Assembly: GCA_900128395.1 (NCBI GenBank)
Contig: LT649941.1
Location: 1-11,336 of the forward strand
Source of the DNA: Stramenopiles sp. TOSAG23-2
Lineage: Eukaryota > Sar
DNA length: 11,336 nt
Direction of reading: 5' to 3'
The position numbers were made by a program, and so were the translations under genes. Positions 1 to 7,498 of the stretch are shown piece after piece. The notes under the pieces were generated by a model. The model saw only the letters and a list, made by a program, of their open reading frames with translations, was not told where the DNA came from and searched no databases. Each line of letters starts with the position of its first letter. Positions within the stretch are counted from its first letter, which is position 1.

Positions 1-181
1 GTGCTATGATAGTGCTAATATCGGATATTTATATTGCCACATATCCATTAGTTTTGTAATTTCGGTCAACTGTCAATAGCTTTTTGCTCAAAATATGGTA
101 TATCAGTGCTGTGTAATGCTAATAGCTATTGCCAGTAATTTATCTGGGACTTTTCCATGCTTGGATCTTAATCTTCTGCTT

Positions 182-203
182 AGCTGCTGAGCTGCTGAGC
201 TGC
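182..203. repeat. Short tandem repeat, unit AGCTGCTG
   Basis: The 8-base unit AGCTGCTG is repeated about 2.7 times without interruption. It is a simple minisatellite in noncoding sequence and no function is apparent. Confidence 0.7.
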
Positions 204-368
204 AAAATTAAAATGTGATCACTGGAGATGATGCATGTAATAAATACTACAGGTATTATTCACTACTACTATTATTATTATTATCAATTTGAATAAATTA
301 TTATAAAATATATCAATCAATATAGAATATATAATATTCTGAACAATGCGGAGAGAGAGAGATTAAAT

Positions 369-455
369 ACATATACATATATATATATAAGAAAGATATA
401 TAGATATATATAGATATATATTATATTTGTGTTTCACTGTATATATATATATATA
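369..455. repeat. AT-rich microsatellite cluster (AT / TAGATA)
   Basis: Runs of alternating A and T and repeated TAGATATA units fill most of this segment, about 90-170 bases upstream of the start at 540. It may contribute to a nucleosome-poor promoter, but no specific binding site can be named. Confidence 0.7.
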
Positions 456-539
456 TTGTAATTTATATAATATTAGTAGTTTTTGTGCTATAAATATACA
501 TAGCAACATTTATCCACCACTCCTTCTTCATTTTTAAAG

Positions 540-3500
540 ATGGAAGATGGGGAACTAAGTGATAATAGGCGTGATAGCTTTGATCGTCGTGGGAATAATA
601 ATCGAGATGGGGATAGAAATCATCCACCACAGCATCCGCGTGATGGTGGTGGACGATGGCCTGCAAGAGATAATAGGCGCGATCGGTACGATAACAGAAA
701 TCGCAATCCTAATCCAAGAGATTCCTTTCATAGACGTGATAGTTTTGATCGTCGTGGAAATAATAACAATAGTAATAATAATAGTTTTAACAACTCCAGG
801 TTTGACCGTGGTCCACCTGCAGGACATAATAATATGGGACCGAATGAATTTAGACGTTCCTTCAGTGATCAACAACCACGCCAACACGGTAATGGTCCCC
901 GTGGGCAATCTGGACCACCATCACAAAAGCCAATGCCAGCAAATCGTATGATGCCACGAGGTGTTAGCCGCAAGCAATCCTGGGGGCATAATAACAATAG
1001 TAATAATAATGATAATGGCCCTACACCACCACCACCACATAATAACTCCCTTCGACGTGTTACAAGTGAACCATGGGGTGGGAATAGTAACAACAACAAC
1101 AGCAGCAACAATAATAATAATAATAATAATAGGAATCCAAATGTATTACCGCCACCGCCACCACCACCAAAACCACCACCAAAACCACCACCACCTTCAA
1201 ATAAACCACCACCACCACCACCTTTGTCAAGACCACCACAACAAAATGTACGACGTTTAAACAATAATAACCTTAGTTTTACAAGACCAAGTCAAATTCC
1301 TATTGGCTCCCCAACTTCGTTTGGTAGCATACGCCATCATTCTTCCATGATGCGAGTAACGACTCCAAGACTGGAACCACCACCATCACCAATGGTTGCC
1401 GCTGATAAAGAGAAGAAAGAGAAATTATTGAAAATCATGGATGCATTAGATTTAGCTGTGAATAGGGCAGAATCAAATTTAGACGCTTTGCAAATGAAAA
1501 AAGAGGAAATGGAAAAAGAACTAAATGTGAAAGCAGTGGAAGATACAGATGCAACAATGAAAGTTATGGATCAAAGCAATCAAGAAAGTGGTGAACAAAC
1601 TGCAGAAGAGCAACAAGCAGCATTAAGTATGGAAATAGCGAAAAAAATAAAGGCACATCGTAAGAAAATTTTGAAAAAAGTTATGCCTATTGGTGATATT
1701 GTGGAAACTGTGAAGGAAGCAAATAGGATGCGTGCATTTGCTGCTAGAGTTGGTTTAATGAAAATTTCAATGACCCCTGGTCCTGGTGTACCAAATAAAG
1801 AATATTTAGTCGGCGGTCCACATATACCAAATGAAATGACGTATGAAGATTTATTAGATACGAATGATGTTCCATTGTATCAAAGCCCGATGGAAACACC
1901 ACAATGGGCATATAATGAAGCACGCCATAATCAAATTTTTTCATATGTTTTAAGTGCAGTTGCTACACGCAGAGCTGGGGTTGCATACCATGGCCGTGCC
2001 ATGCGAAATACATATAATACTGCGTTGGAAAAATGGAGAAAACGCGTGAAAATGATTGAGGACGAGGAAAGATTGAAACAGATGGCAAAAACTGGACAAT
2101 TGCCACCACCACATATGATGATGGCGGCAACGAATGGTAATAATAGTAATAATCTTAACAATAATACTAATAATAATATAAACAATAATAACAATAGCGA
2201 TAGCAACGGTAATAGTAACAACAATAACAATAGTGCTGCTTCATTTGGAAATTCATCAATGCCACCACCATTAACACCAGGTGGAAGCTTAGCAAAAACA
2301 ACTCGTTTAACGCGAAACACGTCCGCAGACATTGTCAACTCAGAAGCAGAAGTGTTGCAAAAAATTAAAGAGTTAGAAGAGGAGGAAATGAGAAAAGAAC
2401 AATTCCGTAAAACATTAGCAGAAATTCCACCAATGATTTTTGATAGGAGGGATAGACGTTCGAAAATGATGCTTGCTAATATGAATGGTTTAGTGCATGA
2501 TGTGATACAAGATGAAAGACAACAACGTTTGAAAAATCCATGGAGTGATGTAGAAAAACTTATTTTCTTAGAAAAGTTTTTACAGTTTCCAAAAGAATTT
2601 TGGAAAATTGCAAAATATTTGAAAAACAAGTCCACAAACGATGTTGTAGCATTTTATTATAATACAAAGCATCAAATGGATTATAAAAGCTATTTGAAGC
2701 AACATATGGGTATCCGAGCAAGGCAACGCGCTGGGAAAGATGTGGATGGCGATGAGACTAGATATGGGCCATTGTCATTGGATAAAATTGGAAAGCCACC
2801 GCCAAAGAAGGAACCGGAAAAAATTGGAGGTGGAAGGTGGCCTAAGAAGAAACCTCAACCATCACCAAGTGGTAAAAAGAAAGATGGATCGTCAAATTTA
2901 TCAAAAGCTGAAATAGATGCCAAATTACTGAAGGAACGCATGCAGGTTCAACCAGAATTGTTATGTTCAAGTGTATGGGCATTGATACGGGAAATGGCGT
3001 CAAAATTGGGGATTAAAATTCCAGCATATGGTTCAAACCCAATTATAAGTGGTGGGGGCAGCGAAGGGGAAAAATCATCTTGTTTATCCTTGGGCGAATT
3101 GGCATTAGATTCTAGTTATTCTGAATGGCCTGAGGACCATTGGTCCAGATTCATGCCAATACCATATGATTTCACGCAGCAACCATTAGCAAATGAGCGA
3201 TTTAAAGAAGAGCCAAGATGGGCTGATTGTAAATGGGTACGATTAGAAACCAATCCTGCCTATGATCAACCGACTGATTATTACCAATATCGCCTAGTTG
3301 CTGCCGCACGTTCTTGTGTAAAGCCAAATAATCGTCCAATGTCAAATGTCATGCAAACATTAGCAATGGTAAACGTTCGTTGGAAAGGGCAGATGGAGGA
3401 AAGTATCAAAGCAAGGAGGAAAGAATTAAATCGCCGTAGAATTGAAATTTTAAAACGTGCACATAATATGCGTCAATCAAATAATCGTCGGAGTCAATTA

Positions 3501-4607
3501 GGAAAGCGTGGTCGTGGCCGTGGCCGTGGAAGAGGACGAGGTCGTAAACCTGCAAAGAAATTAAAGAAAAAAGGCAAAGGAAAGAAAGCAAAACCAGGTA
3601 AGAAAAAGAAGCGATTGAAGCCAGGTCCAAAGCCGAAGAAAAAGATACCAGAGAAGCCAGCGAAAAAAAAGAGAAAATATAAAAAGCGTAAGAAACCAAA
3701 AGAAGAAGACGAGGAAGAAGAGGAGGATGATGACGAAGAAGATTCAGATGAGGAAAGTGATAGTGATTCAGATTCAGATTCTGATTCAGATTCAGATGAC
3801 GATGAAAATTCACGTAAGAAGAAAAAAGCTAAGAAAGATACATTTGTAATTGATAAAAAACTTGTAATCAAAGGACCTGCAAGTAATAAATGGGCCCAGG
3901 AAGAGAAAGAAATGTTTTTGGTGCATTTGCGTTCATTTGGGAAGGATTGGCCACGTATTCAAACGTACATTCAAACAAAAACACATGCACAAATACGTAA
4001 CTTTTATCAAAATTACAAATACAAATTAGATTTACCTGGAATTTTACAACAGCGTGAAAATGATATTGCAAAGAAAAAGAAGAAAGAAGAAAAGGAAGCA
4101 AAGAAAGGAAAGCGAAAGCATAAAGAAATGTTGAAAGAGCAAAAACGATTGAAAAAATTGCAAAAACAACAAGAGCTGGAGCAACGTAGACAGGAAGAAG
4201 ATGAACGGAGAGAAAAATTAAAAGCAAAAAGACAACGTGCTAATGAACTCGCGGAAGAAGGAACACCAGATGATAAAGAAAAGAATGGAACAAGTAGCAA
4301 ATCTTCAACTGGTAGGCGTGTAGGCAGACCATCCGGTAGTGGAATCAATGGACCACGCCCTAGTTCAATCAATGCAAAATCCATTAGCGCTAATAGTAGT
4401 ACTGGATTAACTTTAAGCGGTAGCCAAAGTCCTGGTAGTCCATTGGGTGCAACACCGCGTGCATTAAAAGAAGTACGACGTTTATTTCATACTGGGCGTA
4501 TCACACCAAAGACCAGCCCAGATGGTGACAGTGTTCCAGGTATTCGTAATACTATTGGTAGTGAAGTGAAAGGTGGTGGTAGTAGTTTAAATCCAAATAA
4601 GAAGTAA
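540..4607 (+). CDS. NCoR/SMRT/Snt1-like SANT-domain corepressor
   Basis: A predicted nuclear scaffold of a histone-deacetylase corepressor complex, 1355 residues, no intron. What is seen: an Asn/Arg-rich N-terminus; proline runs (204-230); a coiled coil (289-332) placed like the GPS2-interacting segment of NCoR; conserved blocks around 384-403 and 443-508; an Asn insert (about 525-565); a deacetylase-activation-domain-like segment with I-P-P-M-x-F-D at 629 and N-M-N-G-L soon after; SANT1 (666-715); a W-rich segment (788-925); an AT-hook-like Arg-Gly run (988-1007) and Lys-rich tract; an acidic Asp/Ser run (1055-1090); SANT2 (1116-1165); a charged coiled coil (1172-1240). In NCoR/SMRT the SANT1 region binds and activates HDAC3; the same role is inferred here. 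The animal C-terminal nuclear-receptor region has no visible counterpart. The start is the first ATG after an in-frame TAG at 501. A generic two-SANT chromatin protein is less likely because several blocks match in order. Confidence 0.87.
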   Translation: MEDGELSDNRRDSFDRRGNNNRDGDRNHPPQHPRDGGGRWPARDNRRDRYDNRNRNPNPRDSFHRRDSFDRRGNNNNSNNNSFNNSRFDRGPPAGHNNMGPNEFRRSFSDQQPRQHGNGPRGQSGPPSQKPMPANRMMPRGVSRKQSWGHNNNSNNNDNGPTPPPPHNNSLRRVTSEPWGGNSNNNNSSNNNNNNNNRNPNVLPPPPPPPKPPPKPPPPSNKPPPPPPLSRPPQQNVRRLNNNNLSFTRPSQIPIGSPTSFGSIRHHSSMMRVTTPRLEPPPSPMVAADKEKKEKLLKIMDALDLAVNRAESNLDALQMKKEEMEKELNVKAVEDTDATMKVMDQSNQESGEQTAEEQQAALSMEIAKKIKAHRKKILKKVMPIGDIVETVKEANRMRAFAARVGLMKISMTPGPGVPNKEYLVGGPHIPNEMTYEDLLDTNDVPLYQSPMETPQWAYNEARHNQIFSYVLSAVATRRAGVAYHGRAMRNTYNTALEKWRKRVKMIEDEERLKQMAKTGQLPPPHMMMAATNGNNSNNLNNNTNNNINNNNNSDSNGNSNNNNNSAASFGNSSMPPPLTPGGSLAKTTRLTRNTSADIVNSEAEVLQKIKELEEEEMRKEQFRKTLAEIPPMIFDRRDRRSKMMLANMNGLVHDVIQDERQQRLKNPWSDVEKLIFLEKFLQFPKEFWKIAKYLKNKSTNDVVAFYYNTKHQMDYKSYLKQHMGIRARQRAGKDVDGDETRYGPLSLDKIGKPPPKKEPEKIGGGRWPKKKPQPSPSGKKKDGSSNLSKAEIDAKLLKERMQVQPELLCSSVWALIREMASKLGIKIPAYGSNPIISGGGSEGEKSSCLSLGELALDSSYSEWPEDHWSRFMPIPYDFTQQPLANERFKEEPRWADCKWVRLETNPAYDQPTDYYQYRLVAAARSCVKPNNRPMSNVMQTLAMVNVRWKGQMEESIKARRKELNRRRIEILKRAHNMRQSNNRRSQLGKRGRGRGRGRGRGRKPAKKLKKKGKGKKAKPGKKKKRLKPGPKPKKKIPEKPAKKKRKYKKRKKPKEEDEEEEEDDDEEDSDEESDSDSDSDSDSDSDDDENSRKKKKAKKDTFVIDKKLVIKGPASNKWAQEEKEMFLVHLRSFGKDWPRIQTYIQTKTHAQIRNFYQNYKYKLDLPGILQQRENDIAKKKKKEEKEAKKGKRKHKEMLKEQKRLKKLQKQQELEQRRQEEDERREKLKAKRQRANELAEEGTPDDKEKNGTSSKSSTGRRVGRPSGSGINGPRPSSINAKSISANSSTGLTLSGSQSPGSPLGATPRALKEVRRLFHTGRITPKTSPDGDSVPGIRNTIGSEVKGGGSSLNPNKK

Positions 4608-4899
4608 AAAAAAATACGAAAGTAGTAGTATAATTTTTCATTTTATACCTGTATTATTATGTATGTAGTATATTTAATAATAATACCACTTAGTATATAG
4701 CTATATTTAGTACAGTATTGCACTATTATTATACAATAAATAATACATACAAATAAAAAATATAATCATCATGGTAAATATAGATATATATATATATATA
4801 CATGTATATATAAGAATATACACAACAATCAGAACCAACATCTCCGTTACTTCCTGTTTTCATTTGTAAGATATCTATTAGAAAAATAGAAATATTGCA
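4608..4899. other. Intergenic spacer with AT microsatellite
   Basis: This 292-base gap between two genes on the same strand must hold the 3' end of the upstream transcript and the promoter of the next. It contains AATAAA-like words (for example around 4736) that could serve in polyadenylation, and an alternating AT tract at 4781-4812. No gene is seen. Confidence 0.5.
4781..4812. repeat. AT dinucleotide microsatellite
   Basis: Nearly uninterrupted alternating A and T, lying about 90-120 bases before the start of the folate-receptor-like gene. Confidence 0.75.
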
Positions 4900-5847
4900 A
4901 TGTTCAAGGTAAATAGAAAGAATAATAGCAATAATAATAAAAATAATAATCATAAAAGATGGCAGAATAATAATGTATTTTTATTATTATGTGTATTTTT
5001 TATGTTAAATGTAATAAATATTCATGGAAAACGTAAAAAAAATAACAGACGGGATAGAAATAATATGGATGATGATGGGCCGACGCTAATAGCGGGTACA
5101 TATTGTGCCTCGCAACGACAATTTAAGTTTGACCCTGTACCACCTGTATTGAAGGCAAAGAAAGCACCAAAGGAAACTACGATGTCATTTTGTACACAAT
5201 TTAAATTCAATACTTGTTGTAATCGAACACATACAGATTTTGCATTGTTACGTGATAGACAAGTTGCTGCAGCTAGAATGAATGGCGAATGTAGGAGGCA
5301 GACAGAGTATGTGCATTGCTCGCATTGTCATCCGGAGGTAGGCACGAAGAAAATCAAGGGTATATGTAAATCATTATGCAATAACTGGTACAAAGCATGC
5401 AGTATTGAATTTTTTAGTGGTGGTAGTCTTTCTGCTTTAACGCCATGTATGGATACCTCTTTAATCTGCTCTCGATTAGATAATATTGTTTCTAATGGGG
5501 AAGACTTTTGTAAACGTATGGGATACGTAGTTTTTGAGGATGATAATAAAAATGGAGAGAGATGTTACGATGGATCTGTACCACAAACTATTGGTGTCCC
5601 TGATCCATCAGAAATCAAAAGTGTATTTGAAAGATATCATACCAATTATGATCAAAAATATTCTAAATATATTTTTGCTATTGCATGGAGTGTTGTTGTA
5701 ATATTTGCCAGTGGATTTATTTATAATAAATTTATTGTTAAAGATGATGATGATGATTTTTTAAATATGAATGATGATTTTTCATCACCAATAAAAGGAG
5801 TGGCAACAACAACAGGATCTACAACAATATCATCTAGTAATAAATAA
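4900..5847 (+). CDS. Folate-receptor-like cysteine-rich type I membrane protein
   Basis: A predicted surface or secretory-pathway membrane protein of 315 residues. A 25-residue Asn/Lys/Arg-rich leader precedes a hydrophobic segment (26-42) that fits a signal peptide with a long n-region or a signal anchor. The lumenal part has 14 cysteines (69 to 222), including the C-C pair at 106-107, H-C-S-H-C at 139-143, and C-K-S-L-C-x-x-W-Y-x-A-C at 156-167. The last motif is typical of the folate-receptor-like domain (folate receptors, riboflavin-binding proteins and related proteins of algae and oomycetes). One N-glycosylation sequon is at 108. A single membrane segment (about 257-276) is followed by a short acidic cytosolic tail with a D-D-D-D-D run. 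Family membership rests on cysteine spacing and motif. Whether it binds folate or any vitamin cannot be read from the sequence. The ATG at 4900 is the only in-frame start that keeps the hydrophobic segment intact. Confidence 0.72.
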   Translation: MFKVNRKNNSNNNKNNNHKRWQNNNVFLLLCVFFMLNVINIHGKRKKNNRRDRNNMDDDGPTLIAGTYCASQRQFKFDPVPPVLKAKKAPKETTMSFCTQFKFNTCCNRTHTDFALLRDRQVAAARMNGECRRQTEYVHCSHCHPEVGTKKIKGICKSLCNNWYKACSIEFFSGGSLSALTPCMDTSLICSRLDNIVSNGEDFCKRMGYVVFEDDNKNGERCYDGSVPQTIGVPDPSEIKSVFERYHTNYDQKYSKYIFAIAWSVVVIFASGFIYNKFIVKDDDDDFLNMNDDFSSPIKGVATTTGSTTISSSNK

Positions 5848-6460
5848 TGTGTACGAAGGAGTAGTAAGAGGAGAGTGTATGTGTTTTTGTGTTAAAAATT
5901 AAATTCGTACACTCGGTAAAATATATATATATATTCATTAATAGAGATATTTACCTCCTCGGTAATTCCTGTTATCGACACATATTGTGAGATACGTTCG
6001 TACGTACGAAACGTATTTTAAATATGTCAGCTTTTCGTTAAGTTCTTCTTTTGAGAGTAGTATAGGAATTATCACGAGTAGAAACAAAAAATTAAGACAC
6101 GCATCATGTGCAGATATATATATACGCTTCTTCGTAGGATATGTACTTCATACGGAGAGTAAATTAATACAGTAATGAATATTATATTTTTTTTAAAATA
6201 ACAAATTCATTTTTTTTATCTTAGCTAATTCTTTAATATTCTTTCGAATGAAAATTTTAATATTTTTTAAAAAATACATGTACACTCATCTAACATGTGT
6301 TAACAATGCAATATTATTTTGTTCAGAAAAATACTACTAACCCTAAACAATTACATTATCATACATACACATGTATCTAAACGTCGAACATATCCATAAC
6401 CATAGAAAAATATTTCAACCTTTCCTTTTAAAAACATTCATAACAATCTAATACTATTAT
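5848..6460. other. Convergent intergenic region (3' ends of two genes)
   Basis: Very AT-rich sequence between the stop of the folate-receptor-like gene and the SECIS of the PDI gene on the opposite strand. It presumably holds both 3' untranslated regions and polyadenylation sites. It contains a 7-base inverted repeat (5874-5880 with 5908-5914), a short AT tract near 5920-5935, and a 25-base palindrome at 5992-6016. A 62-codon open stretch at 5987-6175 has no coding character. No RNA gene was recognised. Confidence 0.5.
5992..6016. repeat. 25-base near-perfect palindrome
   Basis: A perfect 14-base palindrome (TTCGTACGTACGAA, 5997-6010) is flanked by ATACG on the left and ACGTAT on the right, extending the symmetry to 25 bases with one extra A. 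It lies about 145 bases downstream of the folate-receptor-like stop codon. It could form a hairpin in the RNA or be a dimer binding site in DNA. No function is known. Confidence 0.6.
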
Positions 6461-6540
6461 AAAAACAGCAATTCGCATATCAGCCATTACTATACCCTGA
6501 AGGTTTCGATAGTAAAGCTTCATTCGCGTGCGCTTTTCCC
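6461..6540 (-). promoter_or_regulatory. SECIS element (form 2) of the Sec-PDI mRNA
   Basis: Stem-loop in the 3' untranslated region, about 310 bases past the PDI stop codon, that directs selenocysteine insertion at UGA. Read on the minus strand, helix I is formed by GGGAAAAGCG (6540-6531) with TGCTGTTTTT (6470-6461) plus an inner CGC/GCG. The non-Watson-Crick quartet is ATGA (6523-6520) opposite TGAT (6482-6479). Helix II pairs AGCT with GGCT and TTACTAT (6515-6509) with ATAGTAA (6493-6487), leaving one bulged base. The conserved unpaired AAA (6506-6504) lies 13 bases after the quartet. A short CC/GG mini-stem closes the apex, which makes it form 2. All core features of a eukaryotic SECIS are present at the usual spacing. 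The call is by hand-folding, not by a search program. Confidence 0.88.
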
Positions 6541-6847
6541 GGTGATGCTTGGGAAAATTATAATTATAATATATGTATTAATCTATTATCAATGATAAAG
6601 TTTAACCATCAATATACGCCAATAAATACATACATACATATATATATGATTCATAAAGTATAATACTATATATACTATACTTCATGAACCAAAAAAATAT
6701 ATCATATTCATATATATATATATGTATTTTCTTGTTGTAACATATTGATAGTAAAAAAGGTAACTCAACACTATATTGTTGACTTATCAAAAACCTACAT
6801 TTAGCAACCGACAAAATGAATGATGAAAAATTACTAACCAATATGAT
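6541..6847 (-). other. PDI 3' untranslated region between stop codon and SECIS
   Basis: AT-rich sequence with an alternating AT tract at about 6708-6723 and several ATATAC/GTATAT words. No coding region is seen. The distance it puts between UGA, stop codon and SECIS is within the range seen for eukaryotic selenoprotein mRNAs. Confidence 0.55.
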
Positions 6848-7498
6848 TTACAAATCAGATTTCTCGCCTCCTAATTTAATGGATTTAAGCATACCTAATG
6901 GTTTTTTGTGTTCTTTAATACCAGAATCACGTTCTTCTTGGTTTTTTTCATATGTTGCTTGAAGTTCTTTTAATGCTTCATCAAAATCATCGTTCAATTT
7001 TTTAATTGCATCTTCATGCTGTTTGATTTCTGCTTTAAGCTCTTCTGGTTTTGCATACCATTCTTTCATGAAAGTGATTTGTTCTTCACTGCACAAATCT
7101 TCATTGTCTGGGTATGTGCATGATGGTCCTAAGTTTTCATCTGCAAATTCTTTCATTGCGTCATAATCGCGGCCACCTTCGTAGTCACTCCATTCACCGT
7201 TTACGTAGTATTTAACGGTTGGGTATCCTTTAACGCCATGCTCACTGCAAAGTCCTTGATGTACAGTGCAGTCAACATCTCCGATAACAACGGTCTTGGA
7301 ATCTTTAAAAGCATCACCTAATTGGTCCCAAGCTGGTTTCATACGTTTACAGTGACCTCACCAAGGAGCAAGGAACTTAACAAAAGCTCCTTTACCTGAG
7401 GAAGTGATTTCACTATCAAAGTTATCCGGGTTCAAATCAACTGCACCGGCATTAGCAGTAGCAGCAATAGCTGCGATAATTAATAAAGTACGTAACAT
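6848..7498 (-). CDS. Selenocysteine-containing protein disulfide isomerase (UGHC active site)
   Basis: An ER thiol-disulfide oxidoreductase of 216 residues, with Sec at residue 47 coded by TGA (7360-7358). The ATG at 7498 starts a signal peptide (1-17, hydrophobic core L-L-I-I-A-A-I-A-A, likely cleaved after A-N-A). One thioredoxin domain (about 20-128) follows. Its active site is A-P-W-U-G-H-C-K (44-51), with Sec replacing the first Cys of the usual C-G-H-C; the resolving C50 is kept. It also has V-D-C-T (75-78) and the cis-proline loop G-Y-P-T (91-94). A charged coiled-coil tail (about 150-190) and C-terminal K-S-D-L, possibly a divergent KDEL signal, follow. Length and architecture fit the single-thioredoxin PDI-like selenoproteins known from some haptophytes and other algae. 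A SECIS is present downstream at 6461-6540. Treating the TGA as a stop leaves a product from M53 without signal peptide or active site. The reading frame is uninterrupted apart from this TGA, so a pseudogene is unlikely. Confidence 0.94.
7358..7360 (-). other. Selenocysteine codon (TGA) of the PDI
   Basis: In-frame TGA at codon 47, exactly where the PDI family has the nucleophilic cysteine of CGHC. Codons on both sides (TGG before, GGT-CAC-TGT after) spell the conserved W-x-G-H-C, so neither a frameshift nor an intron explains it. Confidence 0.93.

Larger units (their letters stand above)
1..539. other. Noncoding region upstream of the NCoR-like gene
   Basis: No coding region is supported here. 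The first 260 bases are less AT-rich than the rest and full of short GTGCTA/TGCTAAT-type words. They include an 8-base tandem repeat (AGCTGCTG, about 2.7 copies) at 182-203. An ATT microsatellite follows at about 266-284 and AT/TAGATA dinucleotide-type repeats at 369-455. The final 80 bases would hold the 5' untranslated leader of the gene starting at 540. A stop codon in that gene's frame (TAG, 501-503) sits just upstream. No promoter element could be assigned with confidence. Confidence 0.6.

Noticed and set aside
260-284. CRISPR or other phased repeat array
   Set aside because: Repeats are simple trinucleotide or dinucleotide tracts with no spacers.
555-1264. Ile/His-rich and Gly/Leu-rich frames overlapping the N-terminus of the NCoR-like gene
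   Set aside because: They are out-of-frame readings of AAT and CCA repeats.
1931-2635. 234-codon minus-strand frame
   Set aside because: It lies wholly inside conserved coding sequence of the plus strand and is Leu/Ser-rich with no recognisable domain.
3406-4384. Long minus-strand open frames opposite the NCoR-like gene
   Set aside because: They are low-complexity Ser/Phe/Leu-rich shadows of Lys/Glu/Asp codons on the plus strand, without domains.
6848-7342. A short PDI-like gene starting at Met53
   Set aside because: It would lack the signal peptide and half the active site, while the upstream frame encodes both perfectly apart from one TGA, and a SECIS lies downstream.
7358-7360. TGA as a sequencing error or pseudogene mutation
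   Set aside because: The position coincides exactly with the cysteine that Sec replaces, the rest of the frame is intact, and an independent SECIS is present.
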